A DNA stretch of 64,000 nt from positions 434,001-498,000 of the forward strand of contig NZ_CP011787.1 in NCBI RefSeq assembly GCF_001269425.1, read 5' to 3'. Shown here one piece after another: positions 8,687-20,000 of the stretch. Source of the DNA: Candidatus Palibaumannia cicadellinicola. Lineage in GTDB: Bacteria > Pseudomonadota > Gammaproteobacteria > Enterobacterales > Enterobacteriaceae. A model generated the notes under the pieces. That model was not told where the DNA came from, did not search any database, and worked only from the letters and a program-made list of their open reading frames with translations. The position numbers were made by a program, and so were the translations under genes. Each line of letters opens with the position of its first letter. The stretch's first letter is position 1.

Positions 8687-9049
8687 ATGAAAAAAAGTAT
8701 AGCGTTTTTATTTACTAATGGACCACATAATGAAGCAGCTGGACGTGAAGGATTAGATGCTTTATTAGCTATCTCAGCTATTTGTGAAAATATAGGGGTA
8801 TTTTTTGTTTCTGATGGCATATTCTTGTTATTACCTGATCAAAAACCAGAGCAAATTATGGCTAAAAATTTCATTAATGCATTTGGAATTATACCGTTAT
8901 ATAACATAACAAGTTTATATTTATGTGCAGATTCAGCAATAGAACGTGGTTTTAATGTACATACTAGTTGGTTATTGAATATTAATTTCATACCAGCAAA
9001 TTTTTTAAACAAAACTATATCTTTATACAATCATATAATAAAATTTTAA
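8687..9049 (+). CDS. tusC: Sulfurtransferase complex subunit TusC
   Basis: Second subunit of the TusBCD sulfur-relay complex. At 120 aa it is the same size as E. coli TusC (119). The DsrF-like opening MKKSIAFLFTNGPHNEAAGREGLDALL-type segment, VFFVSDGIFLL and the AFGIIPLYNI region are recognisable. It lies 17 bp after tusD and 2 bp before tusB, so the three are surely one transcription unit. Retention of the whole complex implies that the tRNA thiolation pathway works in this organism. Confidence 0.94.
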   Translation: MKKSIAFLFTNGPHNEAAGREGLDALLAISAICENIGVFFVSDGIFLLLPDQKPEQIMAKNFINAFGIIPLYNITSLYLCADSAIERGFNVHTSWLLNINFIPANFLNKTISLYNHIIKF

Positions 9050-9051
9050 TC

Positions 9052-9345
9052 ATGCTGGTAACTATTAGTCACTCTCCTTATTTATGTGATTTAGCAGCAT
9101 TAATACGTAGTAGCGTAACACCAAAAGATGTAATAGTGTTATGGGCAGATGGTGTTATTGCTGGATTAAATAATTCACAAGCACTTTATATGATGTTACA
9201 AGCTACTCCTTTGGTTATTTATGCATTAAATAATGATATTATTGCACGCGGATTATCTGCTTATATTTCTAATAAAATTGTTAAAATTAGTTATACTGAA
9301 TTAGTAATAATAACAGAAAAATATCCACAACAGATAGCCTGGTAA
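9052..9345 (+). CDS. tusB: Sulfurtransferase complex subunit TusB
   Basis: Third subunit of TusBCD (DsrH family). 97 aa, E. coli 95. It opens MLVTISHSPY, followed by a VIVLWADGVIAG segment, and ends YPQQIAW, as expected for the family. The start is 2 bp after the tusC stop. The tusDCB-rpsL order is the ancestral enterobacterial one. A strong promoter-like sequence begins 15 bp after the stop, so the ribosomal genes downstream can be transcribed independently. Confidence 0.92.
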   Translation: MLVTISHSPYLCDLAALIRSSVTPKDVIVLWADGVIAGLNNSQALYMMLQATPLVIYALNNDIIARGLSAYISNKIVKISYTELVIITEKYPQQIAW

Positions 9346-9360
9346 AGTTATGCTTTGATA

Positions 9361-9390
9361 TTGACACTATTTATATATAAATATTATAAT
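9361..9390 (+). promoter_or_regulatory. Consensus sigma-70 promoter of the rpsL operon
   Basis: Perfect TTGACA (9361-9366) and perfect TATAAT (9385-9390) separated by 18 bp, in the intergenic space 43 bp before rpsL. Both hexamers match the consensus fully, which is unusual even in AT-rich DNA because the -35 box contains G and C. It would drive rpsL-rpsG-fusA-tuf and, with no strong terminator seen before rplL, the genes beyond. Confidence 0.72.
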
Positions 9391-9426
9391 TTATATTTAT
9401 TTAAGTTGATTTATGTCTAGGAATGA

Positions 9427-9807
<381 letters not shown>

Positions 9808-9875
9808 CAAATTAATTAATGTTAATCATCTTAGTTTTTTGAAAGATTCTTAATGTTAATGAATGGAGTAGATAA

Positions 9876-10346
9876 ATGCCACGTCGTCGTATTATTAGTA
9901 AACGTAAAATATTACCAGATCCAAAGTTAGGATCTGAACTTGTAGCAAAATTTATTAATATATTAATGGTTAATGGTAAAAAATCTATTGCTGAATCCAT
10001 AGTGTATACTGCGCTTGAAACGGTAGCTAAACGTTCTGGTAAGAGTTACTTAGAATCGTTTGAAGTAGCATTAGATAATGTACGTCCTACCATTGAAGTA
10101 AAATCTCGTCGTGTTGGTGGTTCTACTTATCAAATACCTGTAGAAATACGTTCAGTACGGCGTGATGCATTAGCAATGCGTTGGCTAGTAGAAGCTGCTC
10201 GAAAACGCGGTGATAAATCTATGGCTATACGTTTAGCAAATGAACTTTGTGATGCAGCAGAACATAAAGGTGCTGCGGTAAAAAAACGAGAAGAAATTCA
10301 TCGTATGGCCGAAGCTAATAAAGCTTTTGCACATTATCGATGGTAA
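9876..10346 (+). CDS. rpsG: 30S ribosomal protein S7
   Basis: Primary binder of the 3' major domain of 16S rRNA and nucleator of the 30S head. 156 aa, the short form also found in E. coli B. It opens [17 protein letters not shown] and has the conserved [18 protein letters not shown] core and the C-terminal FAHYRW. In E. coli S7 represses its own operon by binding the rpsL-rpsG intercistronic RNA; here that spacer is 68 bp and its structure could not be verified by eye. Confidence 0.99.
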   Translation: MPRRRIISKRKILPDPKLGSELVAKFINILMVNGKKSIAESIVYTALETVAKRSGKSYLESFEVALDNVRPTIEVKSRRVGGSTYQIPVEIRSVRRDALAMRWLVEAARKRGDKSMAIRLANELCDAAEHKGAAVKKREEIHRMAEANKAFAHYRW

Positions 10347-10394
10347 TGTTTTTTTAGATTAATCTAAGCGTGCAAGTCGTCATCGAGGATTCAA

Positions 10395-12527
10395 ATGGCT
10401 CGAATAACACCTATTACACGTTACCGTAATATTGGTATCAGTGCACACATTGATGCAGGTAAAACTACTACCACTGAACGTATTTTATTTTATACTGGTG
10501 TCAATCATAAGATTGGGGAAGTTCATCATGGTGCAGCAACTATGGATTGGATGGCACAAGAACAAGAACGTGGTATTACAATTACTTCAGCGGCAACTAC
10601 ATGTTTTTGGTCTGGCATGGCTAATCAGTTTGATGCTCACCGTATTAATATTATTGATACGCCAGGACACGTTGATTTTACCATAGAAGTAGAACGTTCT
10701 ATGCGTGTTCTTGATGGTGTCGTAATGATTTATTGTGCTGTTGGTGGAGTACAACCACAGTCAGAAACAGTATGGCGTCAAGCAAACAAATACAATGTTC
10801 CTCGTATTGCCTTTATTAATAAAATGGATAGAATTGGTGCTAATTATTTAGGTGTAATTGAACAAATGAAAACTCGTCTTTCTGCTAACCCAGTTCCTAT
10901 TCAATTAGCAATAGGAGCAGAAGATAAATTCACTGGAATAGTTGATTTAGTAAAAATGAAAGCTATTAATTGGAGTGAACTAGATCAAGGAATGAGTTTT
11001 TCATATGAAGAAATTCCTGATGATATGCAAAATTTAGCTAACCAATTGCATCAAAATTTAATTGAAGCAGCTGTAGAAATATCAGAAGAACTTATGGACA
11101 AATATTTAAATGGTGATTCTCTTTCTGAGAAAGAGATTAAAGATAGCCTACGTCAGCGTGTAATTAATAATGAGATAATATTAGTAACTTGTGGTTCCGC
11201 CTTTAAAAATAAAGGTGTACAGGCTATGTTAGATGCTGTCATTGACTATTTACCAGCTCCTACTGATGTTTCATCTATTAATCGTGTTTTTAAGGTAGAA
11301 ACTGAAAATGTAAATATTGCAGGATACCTTAATGATAATAATAAATACAACGATCAACAACCATTTTCAGCACTAGCATTTAAAATATCTACCGACCCAT
11401 TCGTTGGTAACTTAACTTTTTTCCGCGTATACTCAGGTATGGTAAGTTCAGGAGATATAGTACTTAACTCCGTGAAAGAAAAACGTGAAAGGTTTGGCCG
11501 TATTGTGCAAATGCATGCTAATAAACGTGAAGAAATCAAAGAAGTACGTGCTGGAGATATAGCTGCTGCAATAGGTCTAAAAGATGTTACTACTGGTGAT
11601 ACTTTATGTGATCCTTCGGTACCTATAATTTTGGAGAAAATGGAGTTTCCAGAACCTGTAATTTCAGTAGCAATTGAACCTAAAACTAAAGCTGATCAAG
11701 AAAAAATGGTTTTTGCTTTAGGTCGTCTAGCACAGGAAGATCCTTCTTTTCACGTATGGACAGATGAAGAGTCTGGAGAAACACTAATAGCTGGAATGGG
11801 TGAACTTCATCTAGAAATTTTGATTGATCGTATGCATCGTGAATTTAATGTATCAGCTAATGTTGGCAAACCACAAGTAGCTTACCGTGAGACTATTCGT
11901 GTTCCTGTTGAGCAGGAAGGAAAATTTATTCGTCAAACTGGTGGCAGAGGTCAATTTGGTCATGTATGGCTACGTATAGAACCAATAGAACCAGGTATAA
12001 AAAAAGTATATGAATTTGTAAATAAAATTGTGGGTGGAGTTATTCCAAAAGAATACATTCCTGCAATTGATAAAGGTGTGCAGGAGCAGTTAAAAAGTGG
12101 TATTATTGCTGGTTATCCAATAGTTGATGTACGAGTTACTGTTTTTGATGGTTCCTACCATGAAGTTGATTCTTCAGAAATGGCATTTAAACTAGCTGGT
12201 GCTATAGCCTTTAAAGAAGGTTTTATGAAGGCGAAACCTGTAATTTTAGAACCCATTATGAAGGTAGAAGTTGAAACACCTGAATACTATATGGGTGATG
12301 TAATTGGTGACTTAAATCGTCGTCGTGGTCTAATTAGTGGTATATTAGATACTAATAATATAAAAATTATTCGTGCACAGGTTCCTTTGTCAGAAATGTT
12401 TGGTTATGCTACAGATCTACGTTCACAAACTCAGGGACGTGCTTCATATTCTATGGAATTTATGAAATATAATGAAGCACCAAGTCATGTTGCTAAGGTT
12501 ATTATCGAAGCACATCAAACTAAATAA
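10395..12527 (+). CDS. fusA: Translation elongation factor G
   Basis: GTPase that drives translocation of mRNA and tRNA and, with RRF (encoded at 62.9 kb), ribosome recycling. 710 aa (E. coli 704). The G domain carries AHIDAGKTT (P-loop), the [10 protein letters not shown] switch I region, DTPGHVDF and NKMD. The domain IV and V signatures [11 protein letters not shown] and SYSMEFMKY are present. Third gene of the str operon order. Confidence 0.99.
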   Translation: MARITPITRYRNIGISAHIDAGKTTTTERILFYTGVNHKIGEVHHGAATMDWMAQEQERGITITSAATTCFWSGMANQFDAHRINIIDTPGHVDFTIEVERSMRVLDGVVMIYCAVGGVQPQSETVWRQANKYNVPRIAFINKMDRIGANYLGVIEQMKTRLSANPVPIQLAIGAEDKFTGIVDLVKMKAINWSELDQGMSFSYEEIPDDMQNLANQLHQNLIEAAVEISEELMDKYLNGDSLSEKEIKDSLRQRVINNEIILVTCGSAFKNKGVQAMLDAVIDYLPAPTDVSSINRVFKVETENVNIAGYLNDNNKYNDQQPFSALAFKISTDPFVGNLTFFRVYSGMVSSGDIVLNSVKEKRERFGRIVQMHANKREEIKEVRAGDIAAAIGLKDVTTGDTLCDPSVPIILEKMEFPEPVISVAIEPKTKADQEKMVFALGRLAQEDPSFHVWTDEESGETLIAGMGELHLEILIDRMHREFNVSANVGKPQVAYRETIRVPVEQEGKFIRQTGGRGQFGHVWLRIEPIEPGIKKVYEFVNKIVGGVIPKEYIPAIDKGVQEQLKSGIIAGYPIVDVRVTVFDGSYHEVDSSEMAFKLAGAIAFKEGFMKAKPVILEPIMKVEVETPEYYMGDVIGDLNRRRGLISGILDTNNIKIIRAQVPLSEMFGYATDLRSQTQGRASYSMEFMKYNEAPSHVAKVIIEAHQTK

Positions 12528-12552
12528 TTTAAGTAATTATACTATAACCATT

Positions 12553-12565
12553 AGTATAGTATAGT
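12553..12565 (+). repeat. Left copy of a 13-bp direct repeat flanking tuf
   Basis: AGTATAGTATAGT, itself a short tandem repetition, lies 20 bp upstream of the tuf start. An identical copy lies just after tuf. The left copy overlaps a 7-bp hairpin (TACTATA 12540-12546 with TATAGTA 12555-12561). Confidence 0.8.
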
Positions 12566-12585
12566 GTAGTGTAAGGAATATAAAA

Positions 12586-13770
12586 GTGTCTAAAGAAAAG
12601 TTTCAACGTATTAAACCCCACATTAACGTAGGTACTATAGGCCATGTTGATCATGGTAAAACAACCTTAACAGCAGCAATAACTTCTGTTTTAGCTAAAG
12701 TTTACGGCGGTAATGCGCTTGCTTTTGATCAAATTGATAATGCACCAGAAGAAAAAGCACGTGGAATTACTATTAATTCTTCTCATGTTGAGTATGATAC
12801 TAAACATCGACATTATGCACACGTAGACTGTCCCGGACATGCTGATTATGTAAAAAATATGATTACTGGTGCAGCCCAAATGGATGGTGCCATTTTAGTA
12901 GTTGCTGCTACTGATGGTCCCATGCCTCAAACAAGAGAACATATCTTGCTAGCACGTCAGGTTGGTGTTCCTTATATTATCGTATTCATTAATAAATGTG
13001 ATATGGTTGATGATGAGGAATTACTAGAATTAGTCGAAATTGAAGTACGAGAATTACTTTCTCAATATGATTTTCCAGGTAATGACACACCAGTCATACG
13101 TGGTTCTGCGCTAAAAGCACTAGATAATGATGATATTTGGTCTTCAAAGATAATTGAATTAGCTGATGTATTAGATAGCTATATTCCTGAACCAGAACGT
13201 GCTATTAATAAGCCATTTTTATTACCAATTGAAGATGTTTTCTCTATATCAGGTCGTGGTACTGTAGTAACAGGTCGTGTAGAGCGTGGAATTATTAAAG
13301 TTGGTGAAGAAATTGAAATTATTGGTATTAAAGATACCATCAAAACTACCTGTACAGGTGTTGAAATGTTTCGTAAGTTGTTAGATGAAGGACGTGCTGG
13401 CGAAAATATTGGTGTCTTATTAAGAGGAATAAAACGTGATGATGTAGAACGTGGTCAGGTATTAGCAAAGCCTGGATCAATTAAACCACATACTAAGTTT
13501 GCCTCTGAAGTATATATTCTTAACAAAGATGAAGGTGGACGTCACACTCCATTCTTTAAAGGTTATCGTCCTCAGTTCTATTTTAGAACCACTGATGTTA
13601 CAGGTACTATTGAACTACCAAAAGATATTGAAATGGTTATGCCAGGCGATAATATTAAAATGATTGTTAATTTAATTGCGCCTATTGCCATGGATGAAGG
13701 ATTAAGATTTGCTATACGTGAAGGTGGGCGTACAGTAGGTGCTGGTGTAGTTGCACAAATAATAGAATAA
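12586..13770 (+). CDS. tuf: Translation elongation factor Tu
   Basis: GTPase that delivers aminoacyl-tRNA to the ribosome. 394 aa with a GTG start, as in E. coli tufA and tufB. Landmarks: GHVDHGKTT (19-27), [12 protein letters not shown], and the beta-barrel domains with the C-terminal [10 protein letters not shown]. Upstream is fusA as for E. coli tufA; 16 bp downstream is secE as for E. coli tufB. So one gene occupies both ancestral positions. An AAGGA box precedes the GTG. The gene is bracketed by 13-bp direct repeats. Confidence 0.99.
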   Translation: MSKEKFQRIKPHINVGTIGHVDHGKTTLTAAITSVLAKVYGGNALAFDQIDNAPEEKARGITINSSHVEYDTKHRHYAHVDCPGHADYVKNMITGAAQMDGAILVVAATDGPMPQTREHILLARQVGVPYIIVFINKCDMVDDEELLELVEIEVRELLSQYDFPGNDTPVIRGSALKALDNDDIWSSKIIELADVLDSYIPEPERAINKPFLLPIEDVFSISGRGTVVTGRVERGIIKVGEEIEIIGIKDTIKTTCTGVEMFRKLLDEGRAGENIGVLLRGIKRDDVERGQVLAKPGSIKPHTKFASEVYILNKDEGGRHTPFFKGYRPQFYFRTTDVTGTIELPKDIEMVMPGDNIKMIVNLIAPIAMDEGLRFAIREGGRTVGAGVVAQIIE

Positions 13771-13772
13771 AC

Positions 13773-13785
13773 AGTATAGTATAGT
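13773..13785 (+). repeat. Right copy of a 13-bp direct repeat flanking tuf
   Basis: AGTATAGTATAGT, identical to the copy upstream of tuf. It fills almost the whole 16-bp tuf-secE spacer, which leaves no Shine-Dalgarno for secE and suggests reinitiation after tuf. Confidence 0.8.
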
Positions 13786-13786
13786 A

Positions 13787-14167
13787 ATGAATCATACTAA
13801 AGAAAAATTAAATAAAGAAAAACAACGTTACAAAGAAATCATTAAGTGGTTTATTGTACTCCTGTTATTTATGATAGCTATCTTTAGTAATTATTTTTTC
13901 AGCGTAATACTAAGAACTATATTGCTATTTATAATAACTATTATTGCAGGTGGAGTAATTATGATAACCGAGCCAGGTCGGTTAATTCTTGCCTTCTTGC
14001 AAGACTCACGTACTGAAGTACGTAAAGTTATTTGGCCTTCTTATCAAGAAACATTATATACTACTTTAATAGTTATTGTATTGACTTTTATTATTTCTAT
14101 TGTAATTTGGATAATAGATAGTTTAATAATTAATATATTAACTATGATTACCAAACTGAGGTTTTAG
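13787..14167 (+). CDS. secE: Preprotein translocase subunit SecE
   Basis: Inner-membrane partner of SecY in the Sec channel. 126 aa (E. coli 127), keeping the three-helix enterobacterial form: hydrophobic segments at roughly residues 20-40, 43-63 and 93-120. The essential conserved cytoplasmic stretch is SRTEVRKVIWPSYQET. The spacer to tuf is 16 bp without a recognisable ribosome-binding site. The stop abuts the nusG start directly. Confidence 0.96.
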   Translation: MNHTKEKLNKEKQRYKEIIKWFIVLLLFMIAIFSNYFFSVILRTILLFIITIIAGGVIMITEPGRLILAFLQDSRTEVRKVIWPSYQETLYTTLIVIVLTFIISIVIWIIDSLIINILTMITKLRF

Positions 14168-14713
14168 ATGTCTGAAGATTCTAAAAAACGTTGGTATGTT
14201 ATTCAAGCTTTTTCTGGTTTAGAGGGTAGAGTAGCAAAATCATTACGTGAACATATAAAATTACATTCTACCGAAGAAATATTCGGTGAAGTTATAGTCC
14301 CCACTGAAGAAGTAGTGGAAATGAGAAATGGACAACGTAGAAAAAGCGAGCGTAAATTTTTTCCTGGTTATGTATTAGTTAATATGGTAATGAATGACAG
14401 TAGTTGGCATTTAGTACGTAGTGTACCTCGTGTTATGGGTTTTATAGGGGGAACATCAGATAATCCAGCACCTATTAGTGATAAAGAAGTTAATGTAATA
14501 ATGAATCGTTTACAGCAAATAGGTGATAAACCACGGCCAAAAACATTATTCGAACCAGGAGAACTAGTTCGTGTAAATGATGGACCATTTGCTGATTTTA
14601 ATGGTGTTGTAGAAGAAGTAGATTATGAAAAAAGTCGTCTAAAAGTTTCCGTTTCTATCTTTGGTCGTGCTACTCCTGTCGAATTAGATTTTTGCCAGGT
14701 TGAAAAAGGTTAA
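14168..14713 (+). CDS. nusG: Transcription termination/antitermination factor NusG
   Basis: Binds RNA polymerase beta' and couples it to Rho or to the ribosome. 181 aa, same as E. coli. The NGN domain begins [16 protein letters not shown] and includes [11 protein letters not shown]; the C-terminal KOW domain has [22 protein letters not shown]. It starts immediately after the secE stop, the standard secE-nusG pair. Confidence 0.98.
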   Translation: MSEDSKKRWYVIQAFSGLEGRVAKSLREHIKLHSTEEIFGEVIVPTEEVVEMRNGQRRKSERKFFPGYVLVNMVMNDSSWHLVRSVPRVMGFIGGTSDNPAPISDKEVNVIMNRLQQIGDKPRPKTLFEPGELVRVNDGPFADFNGVVEEVDYEKSRLKVSVSIFGRATPVELDFCQVEKG

Positions 14714-14757
14714 CTTAGCTTGTTAATAAACAATTATTAAGATAAGGTAGTTTTAAA

Positions 14758-15186
14758 ATGGCAAAAAAAGTACAAGCTTATGTAAAGCTGCAGGTTCCTG
14801 CAGGCATGGCAAACCCCAGTCCTCCTGTAGGACCAGCTTTAGGTCAGAAAGGAGTTAATATTATTGAATTTTGTAAAAATTTTAATGTAAAAACTGAAGG
14901 TTTTGAAAAAGGTTTGCCAATTCCTGTTGTTATAACTGTATATTCAGATCGTTCTTTCACTTTTGTTACTAAAACTCCACCAGCTGCTATTTTATTAAAA
15001 AAAGCAGTAGGAATAAAATGTGGTGCTAGTAAACCGAAATTAGAAAAAGTTGGTACAATTACTAAATCTCAGATACGCGATATTGCTGAAACTAAAGCGA
15101 TGGATATGAATGGTAGTAATATAGATGCTATATGTCGTTCTATCATAGGTACAGCTTTGTCTATAGGTCTGGTAGTAGAAGGTTAA
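14758..15186 (+). CDS. rplK: 50S ribosomal protein L11
   Basis: Part of the GTPase-associated centre, binding 23S rRNA near position 1060. 142 aa, as in E. coli. It opens [26 protein letters not shown] and has the conserved [17 protein letters not shown] and C-terminal [15 protein letters not shown] segments. First of the rplK-rplA pair; 3 bp separate it from rplA. Confidence 0.99.
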   Translation: MAKKVQAYVKLQVPAGMANPSPPVGPALGQKGVNIIEFCKNFNVKTEGFEKGLPIPVVITVYSDRSFTFVTKTPPAAILLKKAVGIKCGASKPKLEKVGTITKSQIRDIAETKAMDMNGSNIDAICRSIIGTALSIGLVVEG

Positions 15187-15189
15187 AAC

Positions 15190-15882
15190 ATGGTTAAAAT
15201 AACCCAGAGGATGCGTGTAATTCGTAATCAAATTAATGCTAATCAACAATATGATATATATAATGCTATAACCTTATTAAAAAAACTAGCTACTGTGAAT
15301 TTCATAGAAAGTGTTGACGTAGCAGTAAAACTTGGTATTGATGCACGTAATTCCGCTCAAAATATTCGTGGAGCTACGGTATTACCACATGGTATAGGTC
15401 GTATTATTCGTGTAGCGGTCTTTACGCAAGAGATGATAGCTGCAAAAGCAGCTGGTGCTGACTTAGTAGGTATGGATGATTTGGCTATAGAGATTAAAAA
15501 AGGTAAGTTAAATTTTGACGTAGTTATTGCTTCTCCTGATGCTATGTACATAGTTAGTGAGTTAGCACAAATATTAGGTCCACGTGGCATGATGCCAAAT
15601 CCTAAATTAGGTACTGTTACAAATAATATTGCTTCAGCAATAAAAGAAATTAAATCAGGTCAAGTACGTTACCATAACGACAAAAGTGGGATCATTCATA
15701 CTACTATAGGTAAAATAAATTTTGATGTAAATCAAATAAAAGAAAACTTAGAAGCTTTATTGATCGCTTTAAAAAAAGATAAACCAATACAAACTAAAGG
15801 AGTTTTTTTTAAAAAAGTTTGCCTATCTACTACTATGGGACCTGGGTTAGTAATTGATCAAACTAGCTTAGCTATGGTATAA
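15190..15882 (+). CDS. rplA: 50S ribosomal protein L1
   Basis: Stalk protein at the E site, and in E. coli the translational repressor of the rplK-rplA mRNA. 230 aa (E. coli 234). Conserved segments: [35 protein letters not shown] and the C-terminal STTMGPGL. Immediately downstream of rplK. A 115-bp leader separates it from rplJ. Confidence 0.98.
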   Translation: MVKITQRMRVIRNQINANQQYDIYNAITLLKKLATVNFIESVDVAVKLGIDARNSAQNIRGATVLPHGIGRIIRVAVFTQEMIAAKAAGADLVGMDDLAIEIKKGKLNFDVVIASPDAMYIVSELAQILGPRGMMPNPKLGTVTNNIASAIKEIKSGQVRYHNDKSGIIHTTIGKINFDVNQIKENLEALLIALKKDKPIQTKGVFFKKVCLSTTMGPGLVIDQTSLAMV

Positions 15883-15997
15883 TAAAAAATTATTCAAAAG
15901 AGTTAAGTTAAGTAAAACTACTAGAATAGTTCAGATAGCAATACCACTTCAGTTTAAAAACTATTTAAATATTTTTGTTTTAATCTAGGAAAAATTT
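15883..15997 (+). promoter_or_regulatory. rplJ leader region
   Basis: A 115-bp non-coding stretch between rplA and rplJ, the position where E. coli has a promoter and the L10-binding leader that controls rplJL translation. Position and length suit that role. I could not confirm a conserved L10-binding fold by eye, so this call rests on context. Confidence 0.35.
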
Positions 15998-16495
15998 ATG
16001 GCACTAAATCTTCAAAACAAAAAAACTATTGTTACTGAAGTAAAAAAAGTAGCCAAAATTGCGATATCTGCTGTTGTTGCTGATTACCGTGGTATTACAG
16101 TTAATCAACTTACTGAACTACGTAAAAAATGTAGTCAAGTAGATGTTAAGATGCTTGTTGTCCGTAATACGCTTATGCGTCGTATTGTAGAGAATACTCC
16201 TTTTGAATGCCTCACAAAAACCTTTATAGGTCCAACACTAATTGCATTTTCTACTAAACATCCTGGTACAGCAGCTCGTTTATTTAAAAGTTTTGCTCAA
16301 GAGCATACTAAACTAAATATAAAAGCAGCAGCTTTTGAAGGCGCAGTTATTCCAGCGTTACAAATAGACAAATTGGCTACTATGCCAACTTACGAAGAAG
16401 CAATTGCAAAACTGATGTTTACTCTTCAAGAAGCATCTATAGGAAAACTCGCTCGAATTTTTGTTACATTACGCGACCAAAAAAAATTAGCGTAA
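15998..16495 (+). CDS. rplJ: 50S ribosomal protein L10
   Basis: Base of the L7/L12 stalk and, in E. coli, the autogenous repressor of its own operon. 165 aa, same as E. coli. Conserved features are the [17 protein letters not shown] segment, VVRNTLMRR and the C-terminal helix [13 protein letters not shown] that binds L7/L12 dimers. 24 bp upstream of rplL. Confidence 0.98.
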   Translation: MALNLQNKKTIVTEVKKVAKIAISAVVADYRGITVNQLTELRKKCSQVDVKMLVVRNTLMRRIVENTPFECLTKTFIGPTLIAFSTKHPGTAARLFKSFAQEHTKLNIKAAAFEGAVIPALQIDKLATMPTYEEAIAKLMFTLQEASIGKLARIFVTLRDQKKLA

Positions 16496-16519
16496 AATAA
16501 TACTTTAGGAGCAATTGCT

Positions 16520-16885
16520 ATGTTACTTAATAAAGAACAGATTTTAGACGCTATAGCTAACATGTCTATTGTAGATATTACTGAGCTCATTTCTATGATG
16601 GAAAAGAAATTTGGCGTGACCTCTATGGTCAATATAGCTGTAACAGAAAGTCCAACTGAAGTTGTTGAAGAACAAACTGAGTTTAATGTTGTGCTTACAG
16701 CTATAGGTAGTAATAAAGTGTCTGTTATTAAAGCCGTCCGGGGTGCTGTTGGACTAGGTTTAAAAGAAGCAAAAGATTTAGTTGAATCAGCACCTACTTC
16801 TATAAAAGAAAATATTAGTAAAAATGACGCTGAAGCCCTAAAAAAAGTTCTTGAAGATGCTGGTGCTTCTGTTGAGATTAAATAA
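16520..16885 (+). CDS. rplL: 50S ribosomal protein L7/L12
   Basis: Flexible stalk protein that recruits translational GTPases. 121 aa, as in E. coli. The N-terminal dimerisation domain (1-35), a short acidic/Val-rich hinge and the C-terminal factor-binding domain with [20 protein letters not shown] are all visible. It is followed 31 bp later by a hairpin with a T tract, the expected attenuator before rpoB. Confidence 0.98.
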   Translation: MLLNKEQILDAIANMSIVDITELISMMEKKFGVTSMVNIAVTESPTEVVEEQTEFNVVLTAIGSNKVSVIKAVRGAVGLGLKEAKDLVESAPTSIKENISKNDAEALKKVLEDAGASVEIK

Positions 16886-16916
16886 CTTTACTAGTTTTAT
16901 AGATATATCTATATAT

Positions 16917-16947
16917 AGCTGGTAGCTTTATAGTTACCAGCTTTTTT
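16917..16947 (+). terminator. rplL-rpoB intergenic terminator/attenuator
   Basis: AGCTGGTAGCT pairs with AGTTACCAGCT over 11 bp (one G-T wobble) around a TTAT loop, followed by six T residues (16942-16947). It is the only clear intrinsic-terminator-like hairpin I found in the window. E. coli has a partial terminator at the same place that lowers rpoBC expression relative to rplJL, so attenuation rather than full stop is likely. Confidence 0.8.
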
Positions 16948-17069
16948 GTGCTAATTTTTGCTAAATACTACTAATTAGTATTATTTTATATGTTGTTATC
17001 ACTTTAACTGATTGTTAAAAATAAAATAATAGTAGGTTAATTAGTCAGCTAGTTGAGGAACCCTATCCT

Positions 17070-20000
17070 ATGGTTTACTCTTATACCGAAAAAAAACGCA
17101 TTCGTAAGGATTTTGGAAAACGTCAACAGGTGTTAGACGTGCCCTATCTTCTTTCAATACAAATTGAATCATTTAAAAAATTTATTGAGCGTGATCCTAA
17201 TGGTAAATATGGGCTGGAAGCAGCTTTTAGTTCTGTTTTTCCTATACAAAGTTATGGTGGTAACGCGGAATTACAATATATTAGTTATCGTTTAGGTGAT
17301 CCTATATTCGACGTCAAAGAGTGTCAGATGAGAGGTATTACTTTTTCTGTACCTTTAAGAGTTAGATTGCGTTTAGTAATAAATGAGCGTGAAACATCAA
17401 AAACTTCTTGCAAAGAACAGGAAGTATATATGGGTGAAATTCCGCTGATGACTGATAATGGTACCTTTATTATTAATGGAACTGAACGTGTTATTGTATC
17501 GCAGTTACATCGTAGTCCTGGTGTTTTCTTTGATAGCGATAAGGGAAAAATACACTCTTCAGGTAAAGTACTATTTAACGCACGTATTATTCCTTATCGA
17601 GGGTCTTGGCTGGATTTTGAATTTGATCAGAAAGATCACTTATTCGTACGCATAGATAGACGTAGAAAATTACCTGCAACAATTATGCTACGTGCATTAA
17701 ACTTTAATACTCATCAAATTCTTGATACTTTTTTTGAAAAAGTAATGTACGAAATCAATGAATATAAGTGCATCATGGAACTTATTCCTGAGCGTTTACG
17801 CGGAGAAACTGCGTCATTTGAAATTAAAGTAAATAATACTATATATGTAGAAAAAGGTCGTCGTATTACGACACGACATATTAATAAGCTAAAACAAGAT
17901 ATGATCAATAGAATTGAAGTACCTATTGATTATCTTTGTGGTAAAGTAATAGCAAAAGATTATTTTGATGTTAAAACAGGTGAAATAATTATTTCTGCTA
18001 ATACAGTCATATCGCTAGATTTGCTAAATCAACTAATTAAATCTGGATTTAAGGTCATTGAAACTTTATTTACAAATGATTTAGATCATGGTTCTTATAT
18101 ATCTGAAACACTACGTATTGATCAAACTAAAGATCGTATAAGTGCGATAGTAGAAATATATCGTATGATGCGTCCTGGAGAACCACCAACCAGAGAAGCT
18201 GCTGAGCACCTGTTTGAAAATCTATTTTTTTCAGTAGATCGTTATGATCTATCTGCAGTTGGTAGAATGAAATTTAATCGTGCTTTATTACGTAAAGAGA
18301 TAGAAGGTACTGGAATATTGAGTACAAAAGACATAATAGACGTCATGAAGAAACTGATTGATATTCGTAATGGTAAAGGTGAAGTAGATGATATCGACCA
18401 CCTTGGTAATCGTCGTATTCGTTCTGTTGGTGAAATGGCTGAAAACCAATTTAGATTAGGTCTTGTTCGTGTAGAAAGATCAGTAAAAGAACGTTTGTCT
18501 ATTAGTGATCTTGATACTATGATGCCACAAGATATTATTAATGCTAAGCCAATTTCAGCTGCAGTAAAAGAATTTTTTAGTTCTAGTCAGTTATCACAAT
18601 TTATGGATCAAAATAATCCTTTATCTGAGATTACCCATAAGCGCCGTATTTCTGCATTAGGTCCAGGTGGTTTAACTAGAGAACGAGCTGGATTTGAAGT
18701 ACGTGATGTACATCCAACTCATTATGGTAGAGTTTGCCCTATCGAAACTCCCGAAGGTCCTAATATTGGTTTAATTAACTCACTATCTGTTTACGCACGA
18801 ACTAACGAATATGGTTTCTTGGAAACTCCATATCGTATTGTAAAAAATGGTATAGTTTCTGAAGAAATTCATTATCTATCAGCTATTGAAGAAGGTAATT
18901 TTATTATTGCTCAGGCTAATACTAACCTTAATGAAACAGGTCACTTAATTGAAGATTTAGTTACTTGTCGTCATAAAGGTGAATCTAGCCTATTTAGCCG
19001 TGATAAAGTAAATTATATGGACGTTTCTACCCAACAAATAGTTTCTGTAGGTGCTTCATTAATTCCTTTCCTAGAGCATGATGATGCTAACAGAGCATTA
19101 ATGGGTGCTAATATGCAACGTCAGGCAGTACCTACTTTAAGAACGGATAAACCATTAGTAGGTACTGGTATGGAAAGAATAGTAGCAGTTGACTCAGGTG
19201 TAACTGCTGTAGCTAAACGTGGTGGTAAAGTACAATATGTAGATGCATCACGTATTATTATTAATGTTAATTCTAATGAAATGTATCTAGGTGAAGCAGG
19301 TATAGATATTTATCATCTTTGTAAATATATTCGTTCTAATCAAAATACCTGTATTAGCCAAAGACCTTGCGTTTATTTAAATGACACTGTAGAACGTGGT
19401 GATGTATTAGCTGATGGTCCCTCTACTGATTTAGGAGAGTTAGCATTAGGTCAGAACATGCGTATTGCTTTCATGCCATGGAATGGTTATAACTTTGAAG
19501 ACTCTATGCTAATATCGGAACGAGTAGTACAAGAGGATCGTTTTACTACTATTCATATTCAGGAACTAACTTGTATATCACGTGATACAAAACTTGGTCC
19601 TGAAGAAATTACAGCAGACATACCAAATGTAGGTGAAGCAGCACTCTGCAAACTTGACGAATCAGGTATAGTATATATTGGTGCTGAAGTTACTAGTGGT
19701 GATATCCTAGTAGGAAAAGTCACTCCAAAGGGAGAAACCCAACTAACTCCAGAAGAAAAACTGTTGCGTGCTATTTTTGGTGAAAAAGCTTCTGATGTAA
19801 AAGATTCTTCATTACGTGTACCAAATGGTTTCTCTGGTACAGTAATAGATGTACAAATATTTACTAGAGAAGGTATAGATAAAGATAAGCGAGCTATTGA
19901 AATAGAAGAAATGCAACTGAATCAGGTCAAAAAAGACCTAACAGAAGAACTACATATATTAGAAATAGGTATATTTAAACGTATCAGTGATTTATTAGTA

